DNA from: Brevibacillus sp. JNUCC-41
GTDB taxonomy: Bacteria; Bacillota; Bacilli; Bacillales; DSM-1321
Reading direction: 5' to 3'
Assembly (NCBI RefSeq): GCF_014844095.1
Contig: NZ_CP062163.1
Span: forward strand, 1 to 64,000
DNA: 64,000 bases
Numbering within the stretch: position 1 is the first letter of the stretch; each line of letters begins with the position of its first letter. Below the pieces are notes generated by a model, which made no database searches, was not told the DNA's origin, and saw only the letters and a program-made list of their open reading frames with translations. The position numbers and the translations under genes were made by a program. Positions 32,806 through 43,318 of this stretch are shown one piece after another.

Positions 32806-34077
32806 TCAATTCTCCTTCCGCATCATATTGTTCACATGAACTCTATTATCTACTTGAATGCGGACAATTTGAAGCGGATGGCGAGCTGCCTCCAGCTCCT
32901 TACCTGACTCATCCCAGATCGTACCGATTTTTTGAGTGAAGTTTTCGATTTCCGGTCCAAAAAACTCCACTTCATCCCCAGGCTTGAAGAAATTACGCTG
33001 CTGCATGGTAACGATTTTAGTTTCCTCGTTGTAATCAAGCACCAATCCTGCGAAGTCGAAGCGAGTCTTTACGGTATGATTCCCGAACATTTGCTGTTTA
33101 TACCCAGGAATTTCCCCTTCCATGAACGATGATGCCGTCTCACGATTCGCACATTTATCAAGCTCTTCCAGCCATTCTTGTTTAACCTTGAAATGGTCTG
33201 GATCGGCACAATACGCATCAATCACTTTACGATAGACGCTGACAACTGTTGCAATATAATGAATCGATTTCATTCTTCCTTCGACTTTTAAGCTGTCTAT
33301 GCCAATTTCAATCATGCCTGGCAGTGATTCAATCAGCTTCAAGTCTTTTGGACTCATTGCGAATGGAGCATCTTCTTTATCGAATAAAGCCTTTTCCCCG
33401 TCTTGATCCAACTCATATAAACCATAATCCCAACGGCAAGACTGACAGCAGCCGCCGCGGTTCGAATCACGCGCCGTCATATGGTTCGAAAGGGTGCAGC
33501 GTCCAGAATAGGCAATGCACATGGCCCCATGAACGAAAGCCTCGATTTCGATATCGACCTTTTCCTTCATTTCACGGATTTCATCAGCACTCGTCTCCCG
33601 TGCCAAAACGACACGCTCCAAGCCTTCCTCTTTCCAATACTGAACAGCCTTCCAGTTCGACAGCGATTGCTGCGTGCTTAAATGGATCTCGACGTTCGGA
33701 GCGACCCTTTTACATGTTTCGATGATTAATGGGTCGGCGACGATGATACCATGAACCCCAGCCTCCTGAAGACCTTCCAGGTATTCATCCAGACCATCGA
33801 TATTTTCATTATGTGCGAAGATATTGGTTGTTACATATACTTTAGCACCATACTTATTAGCGAATTCGACGCCTTCCTTCATTTCCTCAAACGTGAAGTT
33901 GCCTGCATTGGAACGAAGACCATATTCCTGGCCGCCAATGAACACGGCATCCGCGCCGTAATGGACGGCAATTTTTAATTTTTCAAGGTTGCCGGCCGGA
34001 GCCAGCAATTCCGGTTTTTTTACAATGACTCTCTTTCCATCAACGATCTTGGAAATTTTATCAGCAATAGCATTCAA
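32806..34077 (-). CDS. trhP2: tRNA 5-hydroxyuridine formation protein, U32 family (YrrO)
   Basis: A 423-residue protein of the peptidase U32 group. It contains [15 protein letters not shown] at the start and the U32 signature region [20 protein letters not shown], with a Cys cluster continuing in GGCCQSC, compatible with an iron-sulfur site. In B. subtilis YrrN and YrrO are needed for the prephenate-dependent hydroxylation of U34 in tRNA, the first step of mo5U. One base separates it from udk and a short gap from the paralogue upstream. Despite the family name it is not a known protease. Confidence 0.9.
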   Translation of the reverse strand: MNAIADKISKIVDGKRVIVKKPELLAPAGNLEKLKIAVHYGADAVFIGGQEYGLRSNAGNFTFEEMKEGVEFANKYGAKVYVTTNIFAHNENIDGLDEYLEGLQEAGVHGIIVADPLIIETCKRVAPNVEIHLSTQQSLSNWKAVQYWKEEGLERVVLARETSADEIREMKEKVDIEIEAFVHGAMCIAYSGRCTLSNHMTARDSNRGGCCQSCRWDYGLYELDQDGEKALFDKEDAPFAMSPKDLKLIESLPGMIEIGIDSLKVEGRMKSIHYIATVVSVYRKVIDAYCADPDHFKVKQEWLEELDKCANRETASSFMEGEIPGYKQQMFGNHTVKTRFDFAGLVLDYNEETKIVTMQQRNFFKPGDEVEFFGPEIENFTQKIGTIWDESGKELEAARHPLQIVRIQVDNRVHVNNMMRKEN

Positions 34078-34109
34078 GGCTATTCCTCCTCTTTCTCTTA
34101 CCCTTTTCT

Positions 34110-35039
34110 TTAATAAACCGATTCTTTAAAGAAGAACCCGGTATCCAACTCACGGTTATCCGGCTGAACCGCTTTGACTTTTTCAAAAAGTTCCGCTTTC
34201 ACATCATCATAGCGGTCAGGGTCTTCAGCACATACGTCAATCGCTTCCCGATATAACTTTGTCATTTCAATGATATATTCCGGGGTTTGTAATAATCCTT
34301 CGATTTTCAGTGAATCGATTTCCGCTTCAATCAATTCCTGTAGTTCATCGATCATGCACATATCATTCGGACTCATGATATGTGTACCATTTTCATCTTC
34401 ATAAATCGGATATTTATTTTCACGTTCCTTATCATGCAAGAACATATTTCGCTGTTCCTTCCGATTTTCCACTTCCAATGCCTTTCCTTGGTATTCAAAG
34501 TAATTACCAAGGAGCGTACGCTTCGATTGGAACATGCATGTCATGCCATGCACTTGGACTTCAATCTCCACTTCGGCATTTTCCTTCATTTCCACTATCT
34601 CGTCCAGACTTATCTCACGGGCAGCAACGGCACGGACAGCACCGCGTTTCCCCCAGTAATTACATGTGTACCAGTTCGTTACCGTCATCTCTGTATTCCA
34701 GTGCAGGGGCATATCAGGTGCCACGGCACGGACAGCCATCAAGACTGCGGGATCACCGAATATGATCCGGTCGGCACCAGACTCTTTAAGGAATGTGACG
34801 TACCCTTCAAGCTCGTCCACTTTTTCATTATGGAAAATGGCGTTCATCGATACGTACACTTTCTTACCCGCGGCATGTGCAAGCTCAATCGCCTTCTCCA
34901 CATCTTCCCGTTTGAACTCCCCTGCCAGCCTAAGCGCATAACGTTGTTCGCCAATGACGAAGGCGTCAGCGCCAGCATCGATGAGTTCTGTTATATGATC
35001 GACACTTGTCGGAGTCACAAGTAATTCAGGCTTTTTCAT
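34110..35039 (-). CDS. trhP1: tRNA 5-hydroxyuridine formation protein, U32 family (YrrN)
   Basis: About 309 residues from ATG 35039, which has AGAGGTGA upstream; this equals the B. subtilis YrrN length as I recall it. The start KKPELLVTPTSVDHITELID resembles its paralogue, but the signature region VQVHGMTCMFQSKRTLLGN has only one of the Cys residues, so it may lack its own metal site and act as a partner of YrrO. It overlaps the trmR end by 14 bp. Confidence 0.9.
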   Translation of the reverse strand: MKKPELLVTPTSVDHITELIDAGADAFVIGEQRYALRLAGEFKREDVEKAIELAHAAGKKVYVSMNAIFHNEKVDELEGYVTFLKESGADRIIFGDPAVLMAVRAVAPDMPLHWNTEMTVTNWYTCNYWGKRGAVRAVAAREISLDEIVEMKENAEVEIEVQVHGMTCMFQSKRTLLGNYFEYQGKALEVENRKEQRNMFLHDKERENKYPIYEDENGTHIMSPNDMCMIDELQELIEAEIDSLKIEGLLQTPEYIIEMTKLYREAIDVCAEDPDRYDDVKAELFEKVKAVQPDNRELDTGFFFKESVY

Positions 35040-35691
35040 TTTTGTCACCTCTATGTTTACTAATGGCCACACCATCACCAATCGGCAAAATTACGGTATC
35101 GAAGTTGGGATGGTCATGTAACCAGATGTTAAAGTCCCTTATTTTTTTAATAAGGGCTCGCTTTCTTCTCGTCATTTCCATTTCTTCAATGTTTTCGGCA
35201 ACCAAGCCTTTGAATAAAACATTATCGGTAATTATAATGCCAGCACCAGCAAGGAATGGTTCAAACAGTTCAAAGAATCGCTTGTACTGCCCTTTAGCTG
35301 CATCAACGAAGATGATATCAAACGGACCGTGTTCCATCACTTTCGGTCCCGCTTCAAGGGCATCCCCTTCAATGAGGGTGATCCTTTCCGACAGTCCCGC
35401 CTTCTTGAAGTTAGCCCTTGCCTGCTCAATACGGGCTTCATTCCGTTCAAGTGTGACGATTCGGGCTTCAGGAAGGGTCTCAGCCATCCTAATGGCCGAA
35501 TAGCCAATTGCCGAACCTACTTCCAATATCGCCTTTGGCTGATGAAGCCTTAAAATCTGAAGCAGCACCTCAATGCCTTCGGGCTCCATGATCGGCACAT
35601 TATTTTCCATCGCAAAATCTTCCAACTCCTTAAGCAAACCCGTACGCTCCGGAATTAAGGAATGAAGATATTGTTCTATTTTTCCGTTCAA
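35026..35691 (-). CDS. trmR: tRNA 5-hydroxyuridine methyltransferase (YrrM)
   Basis: A 221-residue SAM-dependent O-methyltransferase of the type that binds a divalent metal. SAM motif I is ILEVGSAIGYSAIRMAE, followed by VTLERNEARIEQARANF, IEGDALE and the metal-binding IIFVDAAKGQYKRF. In B. subtilis TrmR methylates ho5U34 made by TrhP to mo5U34. The gene precedes the two trhP genes in one operon, so the whole pathway is co-encoded. Confidence 0.92.
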   Translation of the reverse strand: MNGKIEQYLHSLIPERTGLLKELEDFAMENNVPIMEPEGIEVLLQILRLHQPKAILEVGSAIGYSAIRMAETLPEARIVTLERNEARIEQARANFKKAGLSERITLIEGDALEAGPKVMEHGPFDIIFVDAAKGQYKRFFELFEPFLAGAGIIITDNVLFKGLVAENIEEMEMTRRKRALIKKIRDFNIWLHDHPNFDTVILPIGDGVAISKHRGDKNEKA

Positions 35692-35952
35692 AACGTTTCC
35701 TCCATTTATAAGGAAAACAAAAGCGCTTGGTCAGTAACATGAAAAAAATTGATTGGACAATTTCTTCACAAGGAGCTGAAACAAGTATGCTTGACGATCT
35801 ACATTTCCTTATCTTTCAAAATAAAACCCGGCATTCGCCGAGTTACGTCACCGATAAGAATCGGATCAAAAATTCACTTGTACTATTCTATCATAAAAAC
35901 AAGGGGAAAGTAATATCTCTCCCCCCACAGTCTCATTGCTATTTTTCATTTA
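35692..35952. other. Intergenic region upstream of trmR
   Basis: About 260 bp between trmR and a dispersed repeat. It probably holds the promoter of the trmR-trhP-udk operon. I see no gene: a plus-strand frame here has no ribosome binding site and runs into the repeat. Confidence 0.5.
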
Positions 35953-36168
35953 GGCTGTTTTCGCATACTTTGTTGCTAACCAAGTATTGCGGTGTGGTTG
36001 ATTTCCTCTCCATTGCTCGCTTTCCGCGGGGCGGGCGGTGAGCCTCCCCGGCGTAAACGCCTGTGGGGTCTCACCTGTCCCGCTGCTCCCGCAGGAGTCT
36101 CGCACTTCCGCTCCGATCAACCTTAAATCGTTTCGTTTTAAAAACAACAATCTTTACGAAAAGAGCTT
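35953..36168. repeat. Dispersed intergenic repeat, copy 1 (about 216 bp)
   Basis: Nearly identical in direct orientation to 44101 to 44319: it starts GGCTGTTTTCGCATACTTTG and ends ACGAAAAGAGCTT. The middle is GC-rich with several hairpins (CCGCGGGGCGGGCGG, CTCCCGCAGGAG). It starts 4 bp after the mltG stop. Similar GC-rich repeats occur in intergenic DNA of many Bacillus genomes from my recollection. No transposase is present. It may fold as RNA and act at gene ends. Confidence 0.9.
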
Positions 36169-36172
36169 TCAT

Positions 36173-37309
36173 TTATTTATTGGAAATATGCTCTGCCTTT
36201 TTGTTATTGTGGTCATCCAAGGTCTTGGAGTAAAGGACTTCCCCTTCAGGTGTGGCCAAAAAGTACAGATAATCCGTTTTCTCAGGTTTCAGTACCGCAT
36301 CGATCGATGTCGTTCCGGCATTGGCTATCGGCCCTGGCGGCAGCCCCTTGTTCTTATACGTATTATAAGGGGATTTCACCTCAAGGTCTTTATAATATAC
36401 CCTGCTCTTATGTGAACCCTTCGCATACAAAACAGTCGGATCCGTTTGAAGCGGCATACCTTCCTCAATACGATTGTAAAAGACGGAAGCTATTTTTCCG
36501 CGATCGACTTGCGCCGTCGCCTCTTCTTCGACAAGCGAAGCGAAGGTCAGCATCTGGTGCACGGAATAACCGTTCTTGTCCATTTGGCTCTCGTAAGCCT
36601 GCAATGTTTCTTCGGTTTTCTTCAGCATCTCGGTGACGATCGACTCCAGGGTCGGCTTTTCCTCATAAAAGTCATAAGTAGCCGGGAAAAGGTACCCTTC
36701 AAGCGGATATAAAACCTTTTCATTTTCAATTTCCGACGTCAAGAGCTGCGGAAATTTCTCTTGCATGGAATTTACGAACTTTTTATCATTCAATTTCTTA
36801 AAGACCTTTTTCGGATCTTCACCCGTCTTCACGGCGATGATATCAGCAATTTGGATCAGCTGCTTTCCTTCAGGAATCGTTATCTTCATTGCAGCTTCCT
36901 TCATTAGTTTTCCGGTTTTGATGCTTGTGACGATATCCTTAATAGGCATGGAAGGTGATAATTTATACTCCCCTGCCTGAAAACCGGATTCATTGCGGAA
37001 TTTAATATAATATTTGAATACGCGTGCGTCTTTGATTATTCCCTGCTCTTCAAGCAACGTTGAAATTCCGTTAACGGAAGAACCGATTGGGATTTTCACT
37101 TTCTTGATGGTATCATCATCCGGATCGACTGGCTTCATGGCTGAGTTGATATATAAAAAGCCCACAAGTCCAACGATCCCAATTAGTAAAATAAGCGAAG
37201 CTATCGTAATCATGATGATTTTACGAACCAGCTTGGCTTCTCCTTGCTGTTCTAACAATTTCATTTGGATATGTTCCTTTTTAGATAAATTTTTATCTTT
37301 TTCATCCAT
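36173..37309 (-). CDS. mltG: Endolytic murein transglycosylase MltG (YrrL)
   Basis: About 378 residues from ATG 37309, with AGGGGG 8 bp upstream; an ATG 6 bp earlier is too close to that site. A cytoplasmic basic start, one membrane anchor at about 33 to 55, a LysM-like segment (VFKYYIKFRNESGFQAGEY), and the YceG domain with the catalytic Glu in FASLVEEEATAQVDRGKIASVF and motifs LQTDPTVLYA, SPYNTYKNKGLPPGPIANAG. It cleaves nascent glycan strands outside the membrane and sets their length. Confidence 0.95.
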   Translation of the reverse strand: MDEKDKNLSKKEHIQMKLLEQQGEAKLVRKIIMITIASLILLIGIVGLVGFLYINSAMKPVDPDDDTIKKVKIPIGSSVNGISTLLEEQGIIKDARVFKYYIKFRNESGFQAGEYKLSPSMPIKDIVTSIKTGKLMKEAAMKITIPEGKQLIQIADIIAVKTGEDPKKVFKKLNDKKFVNSMQEKFPQLLTSEIENEKVLYPLEGYLFPATYDFYEEKPTLESIVTEMLKKTEETLQAYESQMDKNGYSVHQMLTFASLVEEEATAQVDRGKIASVFYNRIEEGMPLQTDPTVLYAKGSHKSRVYYKDLEVKSPYNTYKNKGLPPGPIANAGTTSIDAVLKPEKTDYLYFLATPEGEVLYSKTLDDHNNKKAEHISNK

Positions 37310-37625
37310 TTTCATTCCCCCTGCAAACTCACACCAACTACAGAATGGTTTCTTGGTGATGCTTTCTCTAATTAATCTTCGCTTCGAACATTATACTAAA
37401 ATCAACAAATAATTACATGTTTTTTGCAAAACTACATTCATTAATACTCTATTTATGGCAAAAATGCACTTGTTTTGTCAATATTCAGATGTTATTTAAC
37501 AGGAATATAGTGATATCATAATTTCTTCTGCTTAAAAGATGCGCTCTAATTTTTTTCCCTGCATGTGTTAGGAATTTCAGGAAATGACAGGAATATTCAT
37601 GTAGGAATGGTACTATTCATTTAAG
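37310..37625. other. Intergenic region upstream of mltG
   Basis: About 300 bp, AT-rich. It should contain the mltG promoter (minus) and that of the small plus-strand gene. I could not fix promoter boxes with confidence. Confidence 0.4.
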
Positions 37626-37802
37626 ATGAGGGAAGGTGTGAAGGAGTTGGATAATTCTTATTTTGTAGGTTGGGGGACATTGGCACTCATAAACGCCGGA
37701 CTTGCTCAAGGAAAAAATAGAACGGCATTGAATTGGTTCTTGCTATCCTTATTTTTGGGTCCGCTCGCTACATTTATACTTTTATTCGCAAAGAAAAGAT
37801 AA
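37626..37802 (+). CDS. Small membrane protein
   Basis: Up to 58 residues from ATG 37626; a GTG or TTG a few codons later may be the true start because GGAAGG lies inside this reading. It contains YFVGWGTLALINAGLAQGKNR, then a hydrophobic segment LSLFLGPLATFILLFA and a basic AKKR end. The pattern with a GPLATF turn is common in small Firmicute membrane proteins. It is isolated between mltG and a repeat remnant. Function unknown. Confidence 0.55.
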   Translation: MREGVKELDNSYFVGWGTLALINAGLAQGKNRTALNWFLLSLFLGPLATFILLFAKKR

Positions 37803-37889
37803 GGGGTTACCGGAACACACATGAACATTTATGGAGGCGGGTTCAGACTGAAAATCGAATTTGAATACGGATTTTGAAGGTTTGTACAA

Positions 37890-37955
37890 ATGATGGTTTT
37901 CACTTTAGGCACTCGCTTTCCCGCAGGAATCTCGCACACACATTCCAATCACCTT
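37890..37955. repeat. Degenerate fragment of the dispersed repeat family
   Basis: Contains ACTCGCTTTCCCGCAGGAATCTCGCAC, clearly related in order (GCTCGCTTTCC ... CCGCAGGAGTCTCGCACTTCC) to the two full copies but with the centre deleted. Confidence 0.5.
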
Positions 37956-37966
37956 GTCCTTTTGTC

Positions 37967-37999
37967 AAAAAAAAACCGGCCTTTAAGGCCGGTTTTTTT
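37967..37999. terminator. Strong bidirectional terminator
   Basis: Perfect stem AACCGGCCTT/AAGGCCGGTT with long A and T runs on the two sides. It follows yrzB (minus) and may also serve plus-strand transcripts. Confidence 0.9.
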
Positions 38000-38005
38000 C
38001 TAATC

Positions 38006-38296
38006 TTATTCTTCTTCTGCTTCTTCTTGGTCAAGGAATGTATTTAACATTTCTTCAACAAGATCCCATTCTTCTTCTGTTTCGATCGGTGTAAGTTCAC
38101 CATCTTTATTATCTTCGCTTGGTACGAATGATGAAGCGTGGATTTCAATTTCTTCCTCGTCATCTTCTGCAGACATCGGATAGTAAAGTACATAAGATTT
38201 GTTGAATTTATCTGAATCGAATGTGAAAAGGATTTCGCAAAGCTGCTCGTTTCCGTTTTCATCTACTACTGTAATGTTGTTTTCGCCGTGTTCCAT
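38006..38296 (-). CDS. yrzB: DUF1292 protein YrzB
   Basis: A 96-residue very acidic protein with the DUF1292 pattern ([22 protein letters not shown], then SYVLYYP) and a Glu-rich C-terminus. It is the conserved third member of the yrzL-ruvX-yrzB operon. The biochemical role is unknown. It lies 11 bp downstream of ruvX and is followed by a terminator. Confidence 0.93.
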   Translation of the reverse strand: MEHGENNITVVDENGNEQLCEILFTFDSDKFNKSYVLYYPMSAEDDEEEIEIHASSFVPSEDNKDGELTPIETEEEWDLVEEMLNTFLDQEEAEEE

Positions 38297-38307
38297 TAGT
38301 ATTCACC

Positions 38308-38733
38308 TCATATTGAATTTGTTTGTCTGTCCAAGAATCCTTGCAGAATCATGACAGCAGCCATTTTATCAATGACTTTCTTGCGTTTGCTTCGGCTCAC
38401 GTCCGCCTCAAGAAGGACACGTTCAGCCGCCATAGTTGTCAACCGTTCATCCCAGAGAAACACCGGCAGCTTGAATTTGTTTTCTAATCGTTTAGCGAAA
38501 TCTTGGCTGATTTCGCCTCGCGGTCCAACAGTCCCATTCATATTTTTAGGTAAACCGAGGACAATTTTAGAAACATCATGCTCTTTTATAATTTCATTGA
38601 GGCGTTTAAAGCCGAAGTCATTTCCAGCTTCGTTAATTTTGATCGTTTCCAATCCTTGTGCAGTCCAACCCATCGCGTCACTCAGGGCAACGCCTATGGT
38701 TTTTGAACCTAAATCAAGTCCCATTGTGCGCAT
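38308..38733 (-). CDS. ruvX: Pre-16S rRNA nuclease / Holliday junction resolvase-like YqgF (YrrK)
   Basis: A 141-residue RNase H-fold protein: [17 protein letters not shown] with the first Asp, [24 protein letters not shown] and [14 protein letters not shown] with the final acidic residue. E. coli YqgF is required for maturing the 5' end of 16S rRNA; Holliday junction activity is also reported for the family. Its start overlaps the yrzL stop codon. Confidence 0.93.
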   Translation of the reverse strand: MRTMGLDLGSKTIGVALSDAMGWTAQGLETIKINEAGNDFGFKRLNEIIKEHDVSKIVLGLPKNMNGTVGPRGEISQDFAKRLENKFKLPVFLWDERLTTMAAERVLLEADVSRSKRKKVIDKMAAVMILQGFLDRQTNSI

Positions 38734-39002
38734 TAGTATTCCTCTCGGTGGTTCTTAAGATACGATTTAACCAATTCTTCGATGATTTCATCGCGTTCAA
38801 GCTTACGAATAATGTTCCGAGCATCCATATGGCGCGGGATGTAGGCCGGGTCACCAGATAATAGATAACCGACAATCTGGTTTATAGGGTTATAACCTTT
38901 TTCCTGAAGTGCAACATATACTTGAGACAGTACTTCTTGTACATCTCTTTCGAATGGTTCTTCGGGAAAATTAAATTTCATCGTTTTATCAAAGGAACTC
39001 AT
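38733..39002 (-). CDS. yrzL: IreB-family regulatory protein YrzL (DUF965)
   Basis: About 89 residues from ATG 39002, with GGAGAGG upstream; another ATG 6 bp earlier is too near the site. [12 protein letters not shown] at the start and [22 protein letters not shown] in the middle are highly conserved in the family. In Enterococcus the homologue IreB is a substrate of the Ser/Thr kinase IreK. First gene of the yrzL-ruvX-yrzB operon behind alaS. Confidence 0.95.
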   Translation of the reverse strand: MSSFDKTMKFNFPEEPFERDVQEVLSQVYVALQEKGYNPINQIVGYLLSGDPAYIPRHMDARNIIRKLERDEIIEELVKSYLKNHREEY

Positions 39003-39068
39003 TAACATGCACCTCTCCTCAGCGTCCAGAATCCACTATTACCTACATTGTACAACACTTTCCATTGA

Positions 39069-41705
39069 TTATGAAATCGATAAGACCCATTCTTCAACAA
39101 AATTAAGTGCTGAATCCAATTTTTTAGGGTCTTTTCCGCCGGCTTGGGCCATATCTGGACGGCCGCCGCCACCACCGCCACAGCGGGAAGCAACTTCTTT
39201 GACCAATTTACCAGCATGGAAACCGCGATCGATGTAATCCTTGGTCACCCCGGCAATCAAATTGACTTTATCACCTTGGGCCGAACCTAATACGATGATG
39301 ACAGAATCGAGCTTTTGTTTCAAATCATCCGCCATGGCACGCAGATTATTCATGTCGGTAGCTTGAACCTTTGCCACCAATACTTGAACCCCATTTACTT
39401 CTTTTACGTTAGAAACAAGGCTGCTTGCTTCGATATTGCTTAATTTTGCAGTAAGGCTTTCATTCTCACGATGAAGATCCTTCACTTCTGCCAGTACCGT
39501 TTCAATTCTTGAAGGTACGTCTTTCAAGTTTGTTTTCAATTTAGCAGCTGCGTCCTTCAAGACACCGATTTGCTCAGTCATCAATTGGTATGCCCCGGCA
39601 CCCGTTACCGCTTCTATACGGCGAGTCCCAGCTCCGATGCCGCTTTCGGAAACGATTTTGAACAAGCCGATTACCGCTGTATTCGGAACATGGACACCGC
39701 CGCAAAGTTCTAGGCTGTAATCACCTATTTGAACGACACGGACAACCTTGCCGTATTTTTCGCCGAACAAGGCCATAGCGCCCATAGCTTTTGCTTCATC
39801 GATGTTTTTATAGTCCGTATTCACTTGTAAGCTTTGCCAAATCTTTTCATTTACAATCGTTTCGATTTGTTCAATCTCTTCCGCCGTTATCTGACCAAAA
39901 TGAGAGAAGTCGAAGCGAAGGCGCTCAGCCTGTACGAGTGAACCAGCTTGGTTGACATGTGTACCAAGCACATCTTTCAACGCCTGGTGCAGAAGGTGCG
40001 TCGCTGTATGGTTTTTCGTGATATGGATGCGGTTTTCTTGATTTACTGCAGCGACGATATTGGAATCTGCTGTTAAAGTGCCGGCAGTAACCGTTACACG
40101 GTGCAGGTTTTGGCCATTAGGGGCTTTTTGGACATCATGGACATCTACCTTCACGGATTCACTGGCCATCGTTCCTATATCGGCTATTTGTCCGCCGCTT
40201 TCCGCGTAGAAAGGAGTCTTGTTCAGTATCACTTGAACTTCTTCTCCTTCTTCTGCCTCCGTTACAAGTTCGCCATTTTTTACGATGGCAGCAACTTTGG
40301 CTTCGACAGCTACTTGATCATAGCCGACAAATTCACTTTCAACTTTTATATCGCCCAATACCCCGCCTTGGATTTGCATCGAATCCACATCTTGACGCGC
40401 TGAACGGGCACGTTCACGCTGTGCATCCATCTCTTTTTCAAATCCGGCTTGATCGACCGTCATGCCTTCTTCTTCTGCATATTCTTCCGTTAACTCAATC
40501 GGGAAACCATATGTGTCATATAAACGGAATGCATCACTGCCCGGAATGGTCGTACCGCCTTTTTCCTTTTCCTTTTTAATGACTTCAGAAAGGATGGACA
40601 GTCCATCATTCAGGGTTTCATGGAAGCGTTCCTCTTCATTTTTGATTACTTTTGCAATGAACTCTTTATTCTTGAGGACTTCAGGGTAGAAGTCTTTCAT
40701 GATTTCGCCTACGACCGTCACAAGCTCGAACATGAATGGTCGATTGATGTTGATTTGCTTAGCATATCGAACCGCTCTGCGGAGTAAACGGCGCAATACA
40801 TAACCGCGGCCTTCGTTGGATGGAAGAGCACCGTCACCTACTGCAAAGGCAACCGTACGAATATGGTCGGCAATGACCTTGAAGGCAACATCTTTTTCTG
40901 TATCGGCACCATACTTCACATCGGAAATCTCTTCGACTGCCCGGATGATCGGCATGAATAAATCTGTATCATAGTTCGTCGCCACATCTTGAACGACGGA
41001 AGCCATACGTTCAAGGCCCATTCCTGTATCGATATTCTTCTTTGGAAGAGGTGTGTAAGAACCATCAGGATTATGGTTGAATTGAGAAAACACAAGGTTC
41101 CAGACTTCCAGATGACGTTCATTTTCCCCGCCTGGATATAGTTCCGGATCATTGGGATCATCGCCATATGCCGGTCCCCGGTCATAGAAAATCTCTGTAT
41201 TCGGACCGCTTGGACCCTCACCGATATCCCAGAAGTTTTCTTCCAGGCGAATGATCCTTTCAGCAGGAACACCGATTTTCTTATTCCAGAGTTCGAATGC
41301 TTCATCATCTTCAGGATGGATCGTTACAGCCAATTTCTCTTTGTCGAAGCCAATCCATTTTTCATCCGTCAAAAACTCCCAAGCCCATGTAATGGCTTCT
41401 TCTTTGAAGTATTCACCAATGGAGAAGTTTCCGAGCATTTCGAAAAACGTATGATGACGTGCCGTTTTCCCCACGTTTTCAATATCGTTCGTACGGATGG
41501 CCTTTTGGGCATTTGTGATCCTTGGATTTTCAGGAATCACCCGTCCATCAAAATATTTCTTTAACGTCGCCACCCCGGAATTGATCCAAAGCAGTGATGG
41601 ATCTTCATGAGGAACCAATGACGCACTTGGTTCGATGTTATGGCCTTTTTCACTAAAAAAATCTAAATACATTTGGCGGATTTGAGCACCAGTTAAATAC
41701 TTCAT
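39069..41705 (-). CDS. alaS: Alanyl-tRNA synthetase
   Basis: 878 residues from ATG 41705 ([17 protein letters not shown]); readings further upstream enter the T-box leader. Class II catalytic core ([35 protein letters not shown]), editing domain with zinc ligands in [11 protein letters not shown] and CGGVHV, and the C-Ala domain ending with [16 protein letters not shown]. It charges tRNA-Ala. Expression is controlled by the T-box upstream. Confidence 0.98.
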   Translation of the reverse strand: MKYLTGAQIRQMYLDFFSEKGHNIEPSASLVPHEDPSLLWINSGVATLKKYFDGRVIPENPRITNAQKAIRTNDIENVGKTARHHTFFEMLGNFSIGEYFKEEAITWAWEFLTDEKWIGFDKEKLAVTIHPEDDEAFELWNKKIGVPAERIIRLEENFWDIGEGPSGPNTEIFYDRGPAYGDDPNDPELYPGGENERHLEVWNLVFSQFNHNPDGSYTPLPKKNIDTGMGLERMASVVQDVATNYDTDLFMPIIRAVEEISDVKYGADTEKDVAFKVIADHIRTVAFAVGDGALPSNEGRGYVLRRLLRRAVRYAKQININRPFMFELVTVVGEIMKDFYPEVLKNKEFIAKVIKNEEERFHETLNDGLSILSEVIKKEKEKGGTTIPGSDAFRLYDTYGFPIELTEEYAEEEGMTVDQAGFEKEMDAQRERARSARQDVDSMQIQGGVLGDIKVESEFVGYDQVAVEAKVAAIVKNGELVTEAEEGEEVQVILNKTPFYAESGGQIADIGTMASESVKVDVHDVQKAPNGQNLHRVTVTAGTLTADSNIVAAVNQENRIHITKNHTATHLLHQALKDVLGTHVNQAGSLVQAERLRFDFSHFGQITAEEIEQIETIVNEKIWQSLQVNTDYKNIDEAKAMGAMALFGEKYGKVVRVVQIGDYSLELCGGVHVPNTAVIGLFKIVSESGIGAGTRRIEAVTGAGAYQLMTEQIGVLKDAAAKLKTNLKDVPSRIETVLAEVKDLHRENESLTAKLSNIEASSLVSNVKEVNGVQVLVAKVQATDMNNLRAMADDLKQKLDSVIIVLGSAQGDKVNLIAGVTKDYIDRGFHAGKLVKEVASRCGGGGGGRPDMAQAGGKDPKKLDSALNFVEEWVLSIS

Positions 41706-41744
41706 ATATATCCTCCTTTTAAAATTATGTAATTTTGAGCACAC

Positions 41745-41985
41745 AAAAAACCCCCATCCCAAAAACAGGGACGAGAGTTGACTCGCGGTACCACCCTGAT
41801 TATGGACGCAGGAATTCACCTAGGCCCATCACCTTCATAAAAGCCTTAACGCGGCATGACGGCAGGTATTAGCTGCTCTCAGGACTAGCTTTCTGCTGCT
41901 CTTCACCTGGCAGTCCCTTTCAGCCTGGGGGACCCCTCTCTTTTAGATGGACTTCAGCATACTTCATCCTTCAACGAATTATCTT
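41745..41985 (-). promoter_or_regulatory. T-box riboswitch of alaS
   Basis: The minus strand contains the conserved T-box core GGGTGGTACCGCG (41796 to 41784), followed by a terminator with CGTCCC and GGGATG arms and a TTTTTT run (41745 to 41779). Upstream lie the long stem I sequences with AGGTGATGG and GAGAG elements. Uncharged tRNA-Ala would pair with the core and prevent termination. I could not assign the specifier codon with certainty. Confidence 0.93.
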
Positions 41986-42012
41986 ATGTAATGGATTATA
42001 TTCACAAGACTT

Positions 42013-43089
42013 TTATTTGTCAATAAGGGGCGGCTTCTTTCTAAAGTGAACGCGGGCATGAAGTACAAAAACTTTCAACACAGCCAAGAGGGGAATCGAA
42101 ACGACCATGCCCACGATACCGCCCATTTCGCCCCCGGCCAATAATGCAAGCATGATGAACAGCGGATGCATATGGAGGCTTTTACCGACTATTAACGGTG
42201 AAAGGATATTTCCCTCAAGAAATTGAAGTACGAGCACGATGACCGCGATGATCAACACCATTTTAACTGACATTGTCGCGGCGATGACCACTGCGGGAAT
42301 GGCCCCGATAATCGGCCCGAAATACGGGATGACATTCGTTATACCGATTATCGCCCCCAATAGAAGCGGATATTTCATACCGACTATCCAGAAGAGCAGC
42401 GAGGAAATCAAACCGATCACGACACAAACGATGATTTGTCCGCGGATATAGCCGCCAAGCGACGCATCCACATCACGAACGAAAGCCCGTCCCTGTTTAC
42501 GCCATTTTTTCGGGGTCATATACCATGCCATTTTTTTTAACACAGTGAAATCCTTCAGGATATAAAAAGCAATGAATGGAATCAACGCAATCAGGACGAT
42601 GAAATCAATCATCTTCATTGCATACTCCATCGCCTTTTCAGGTATACCTTTCAGCCAACCTTCGAAAAGGGTGACACCTTCTTCGAATCTTTCATGAATT
42701 CCGAACGGCCAGGCCGCCGTTTGATGATTGAGCTTATCAATCCTGCCCCGGTACTGTTCAACCAGTTCCGGCACGCTTTCCGACAGCTCGCGAACCTGGC
42801 TGACGATCATTGGAATACCTTTATAAACAGCAAAGCCGATCCCTCCGAAAAACAACAAATAGATGATCGTAATCGAAAGCCAGCGACGCATCCCTTTCTC
42901 ATTTAAATATTCCACTACAGGGTGCAGCAAGTAACTGATGAACGCACCAATCAAAAAAGGCAGCAGTACCGTCACGCATACAGTAACGGCAGGTCCCCAC
43001 ATGGGTTTGAGTTTCATAAAAATATAGATAACGAAAAATAAGAGCAATAAAAAACCCAGGCGATAAAACCATTTTAAACGAATACTCAC
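42013..43089 (-). CDS. yrrI: AI-2E family transporter (PerM-like) YrrI
   Basis: About 358 residues from GTG 43089, with GGGAGG 8 bp upstream; the longer reading begins inside that site. At least seven membrane segments, with a periplasmic-side helical region at about 80 to 150, the family motif in GAIIGITNVIPYFGPIIGAIPA, and a C-terminal LAGGEMGGIVGMVVSIPLLAV. Members of this family move small solutes or ions; the substrate here is unknown. The gene is conserved downstream of yrrD in Bacillus. Confidence 0.9.
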   Translation of the reverse strand: MSIRLKWFYRLGFLLLLFFVIYIFMKLKPMWGPAVTVCVTVLLPFLIGAFISYLLHPVVEYLNEKGMRRWLSITIIYLLFFGGIGFAVYKGIPMIVSQVRELSESVPELVEQYRGRIDKLNHQTAAWPFGIHERFEEGVTLFEGWLKGIPEKAMEYAMKMIDFIVLIALIPFIAFYILKDFTVLKKMAWYMTPKKWRKQGRAFVRDVDASLGGYIRGQIIVCVVIGLISSLLFWIVGMKYPLLLGAIIGITNVIPYFGPIIGAIPAVVIAATMSVKMVLIIAVIVLVLQFLEGNILSPLIVGKSLHMHPLFIMLALLAGGEMGGIVGMVVSIPLLAVLKVFVLHARVHFRKKPPLIDK

Positions 43090-43142
43090 AATAAACACCT
43101 CCCGCTCATTTATTCTTCGAAAGGCGGAAGGTTTTCATACAT

Positions 43143-43177
43143 AAAAAAGAGTGCCCTCATTAATTCAGGACACCCAT
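43143..43177 (-). terminator. Terminator after the small basic gene
   Basis: On the minus strand GTGTCCT and AGGGCAC arms (one G-U pair) with an AT loop, followed by TTTTTT. Confidence 0.65.
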
Positions 43178-43182
43178 TCCTG

Positions 43183-43296
43183 CTATAATAATGATTTTAA
43201 TCTTTTGCGTATTTTCTTCATGTTCCGTTTGATCATTTTCGAGTTCATCAAGTCCGAACCCATATTCATTAGAGTATTGCGTGAACGTCTAGCCAT
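43183..43296 (-). CDS. Small basic protein
   Basis: A 37-residue ORF starting MARRSRNTLMNMGSDLMNS and ending with KKIRKRLKSLL; strongly basic and helical. GGAAGAGG precedes the ATG. It lies between yrrI and a zinc-ribbon gene, where B. subtilis carries the short yrzQ/yrzR genes; I do not assert which one. It has its own terminator at 43143. Confidence 0.6.
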   Translation of the reverse strand: MARRSRNTLMNMGSDLMNSKMIKRNMKKIRKRLKSLL

Positions 43297-43318
43297 TTGC
43301 AAACACCTCTTCCGTTAA

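Noticed and set aside
33249..33725. 158-codon plus-strand frame
   Set aside because: Antisense to the well-conserved YrrO gene, with no ribosome binding site or recognisable protein.
34380..35024. 214-codon plus-strand frame
   Set aside because: Antisense to YrrN; His- and Cys-rich nonsense composition, no start signal.
36038..36415. Plus-strand frame starting MSLPGVNACGVSPVP, also present at 44189
   Set aside because: It begins inside both copies of the dispersed repeat and runs into different sequence in each place, so it is a by-product of the repeat.
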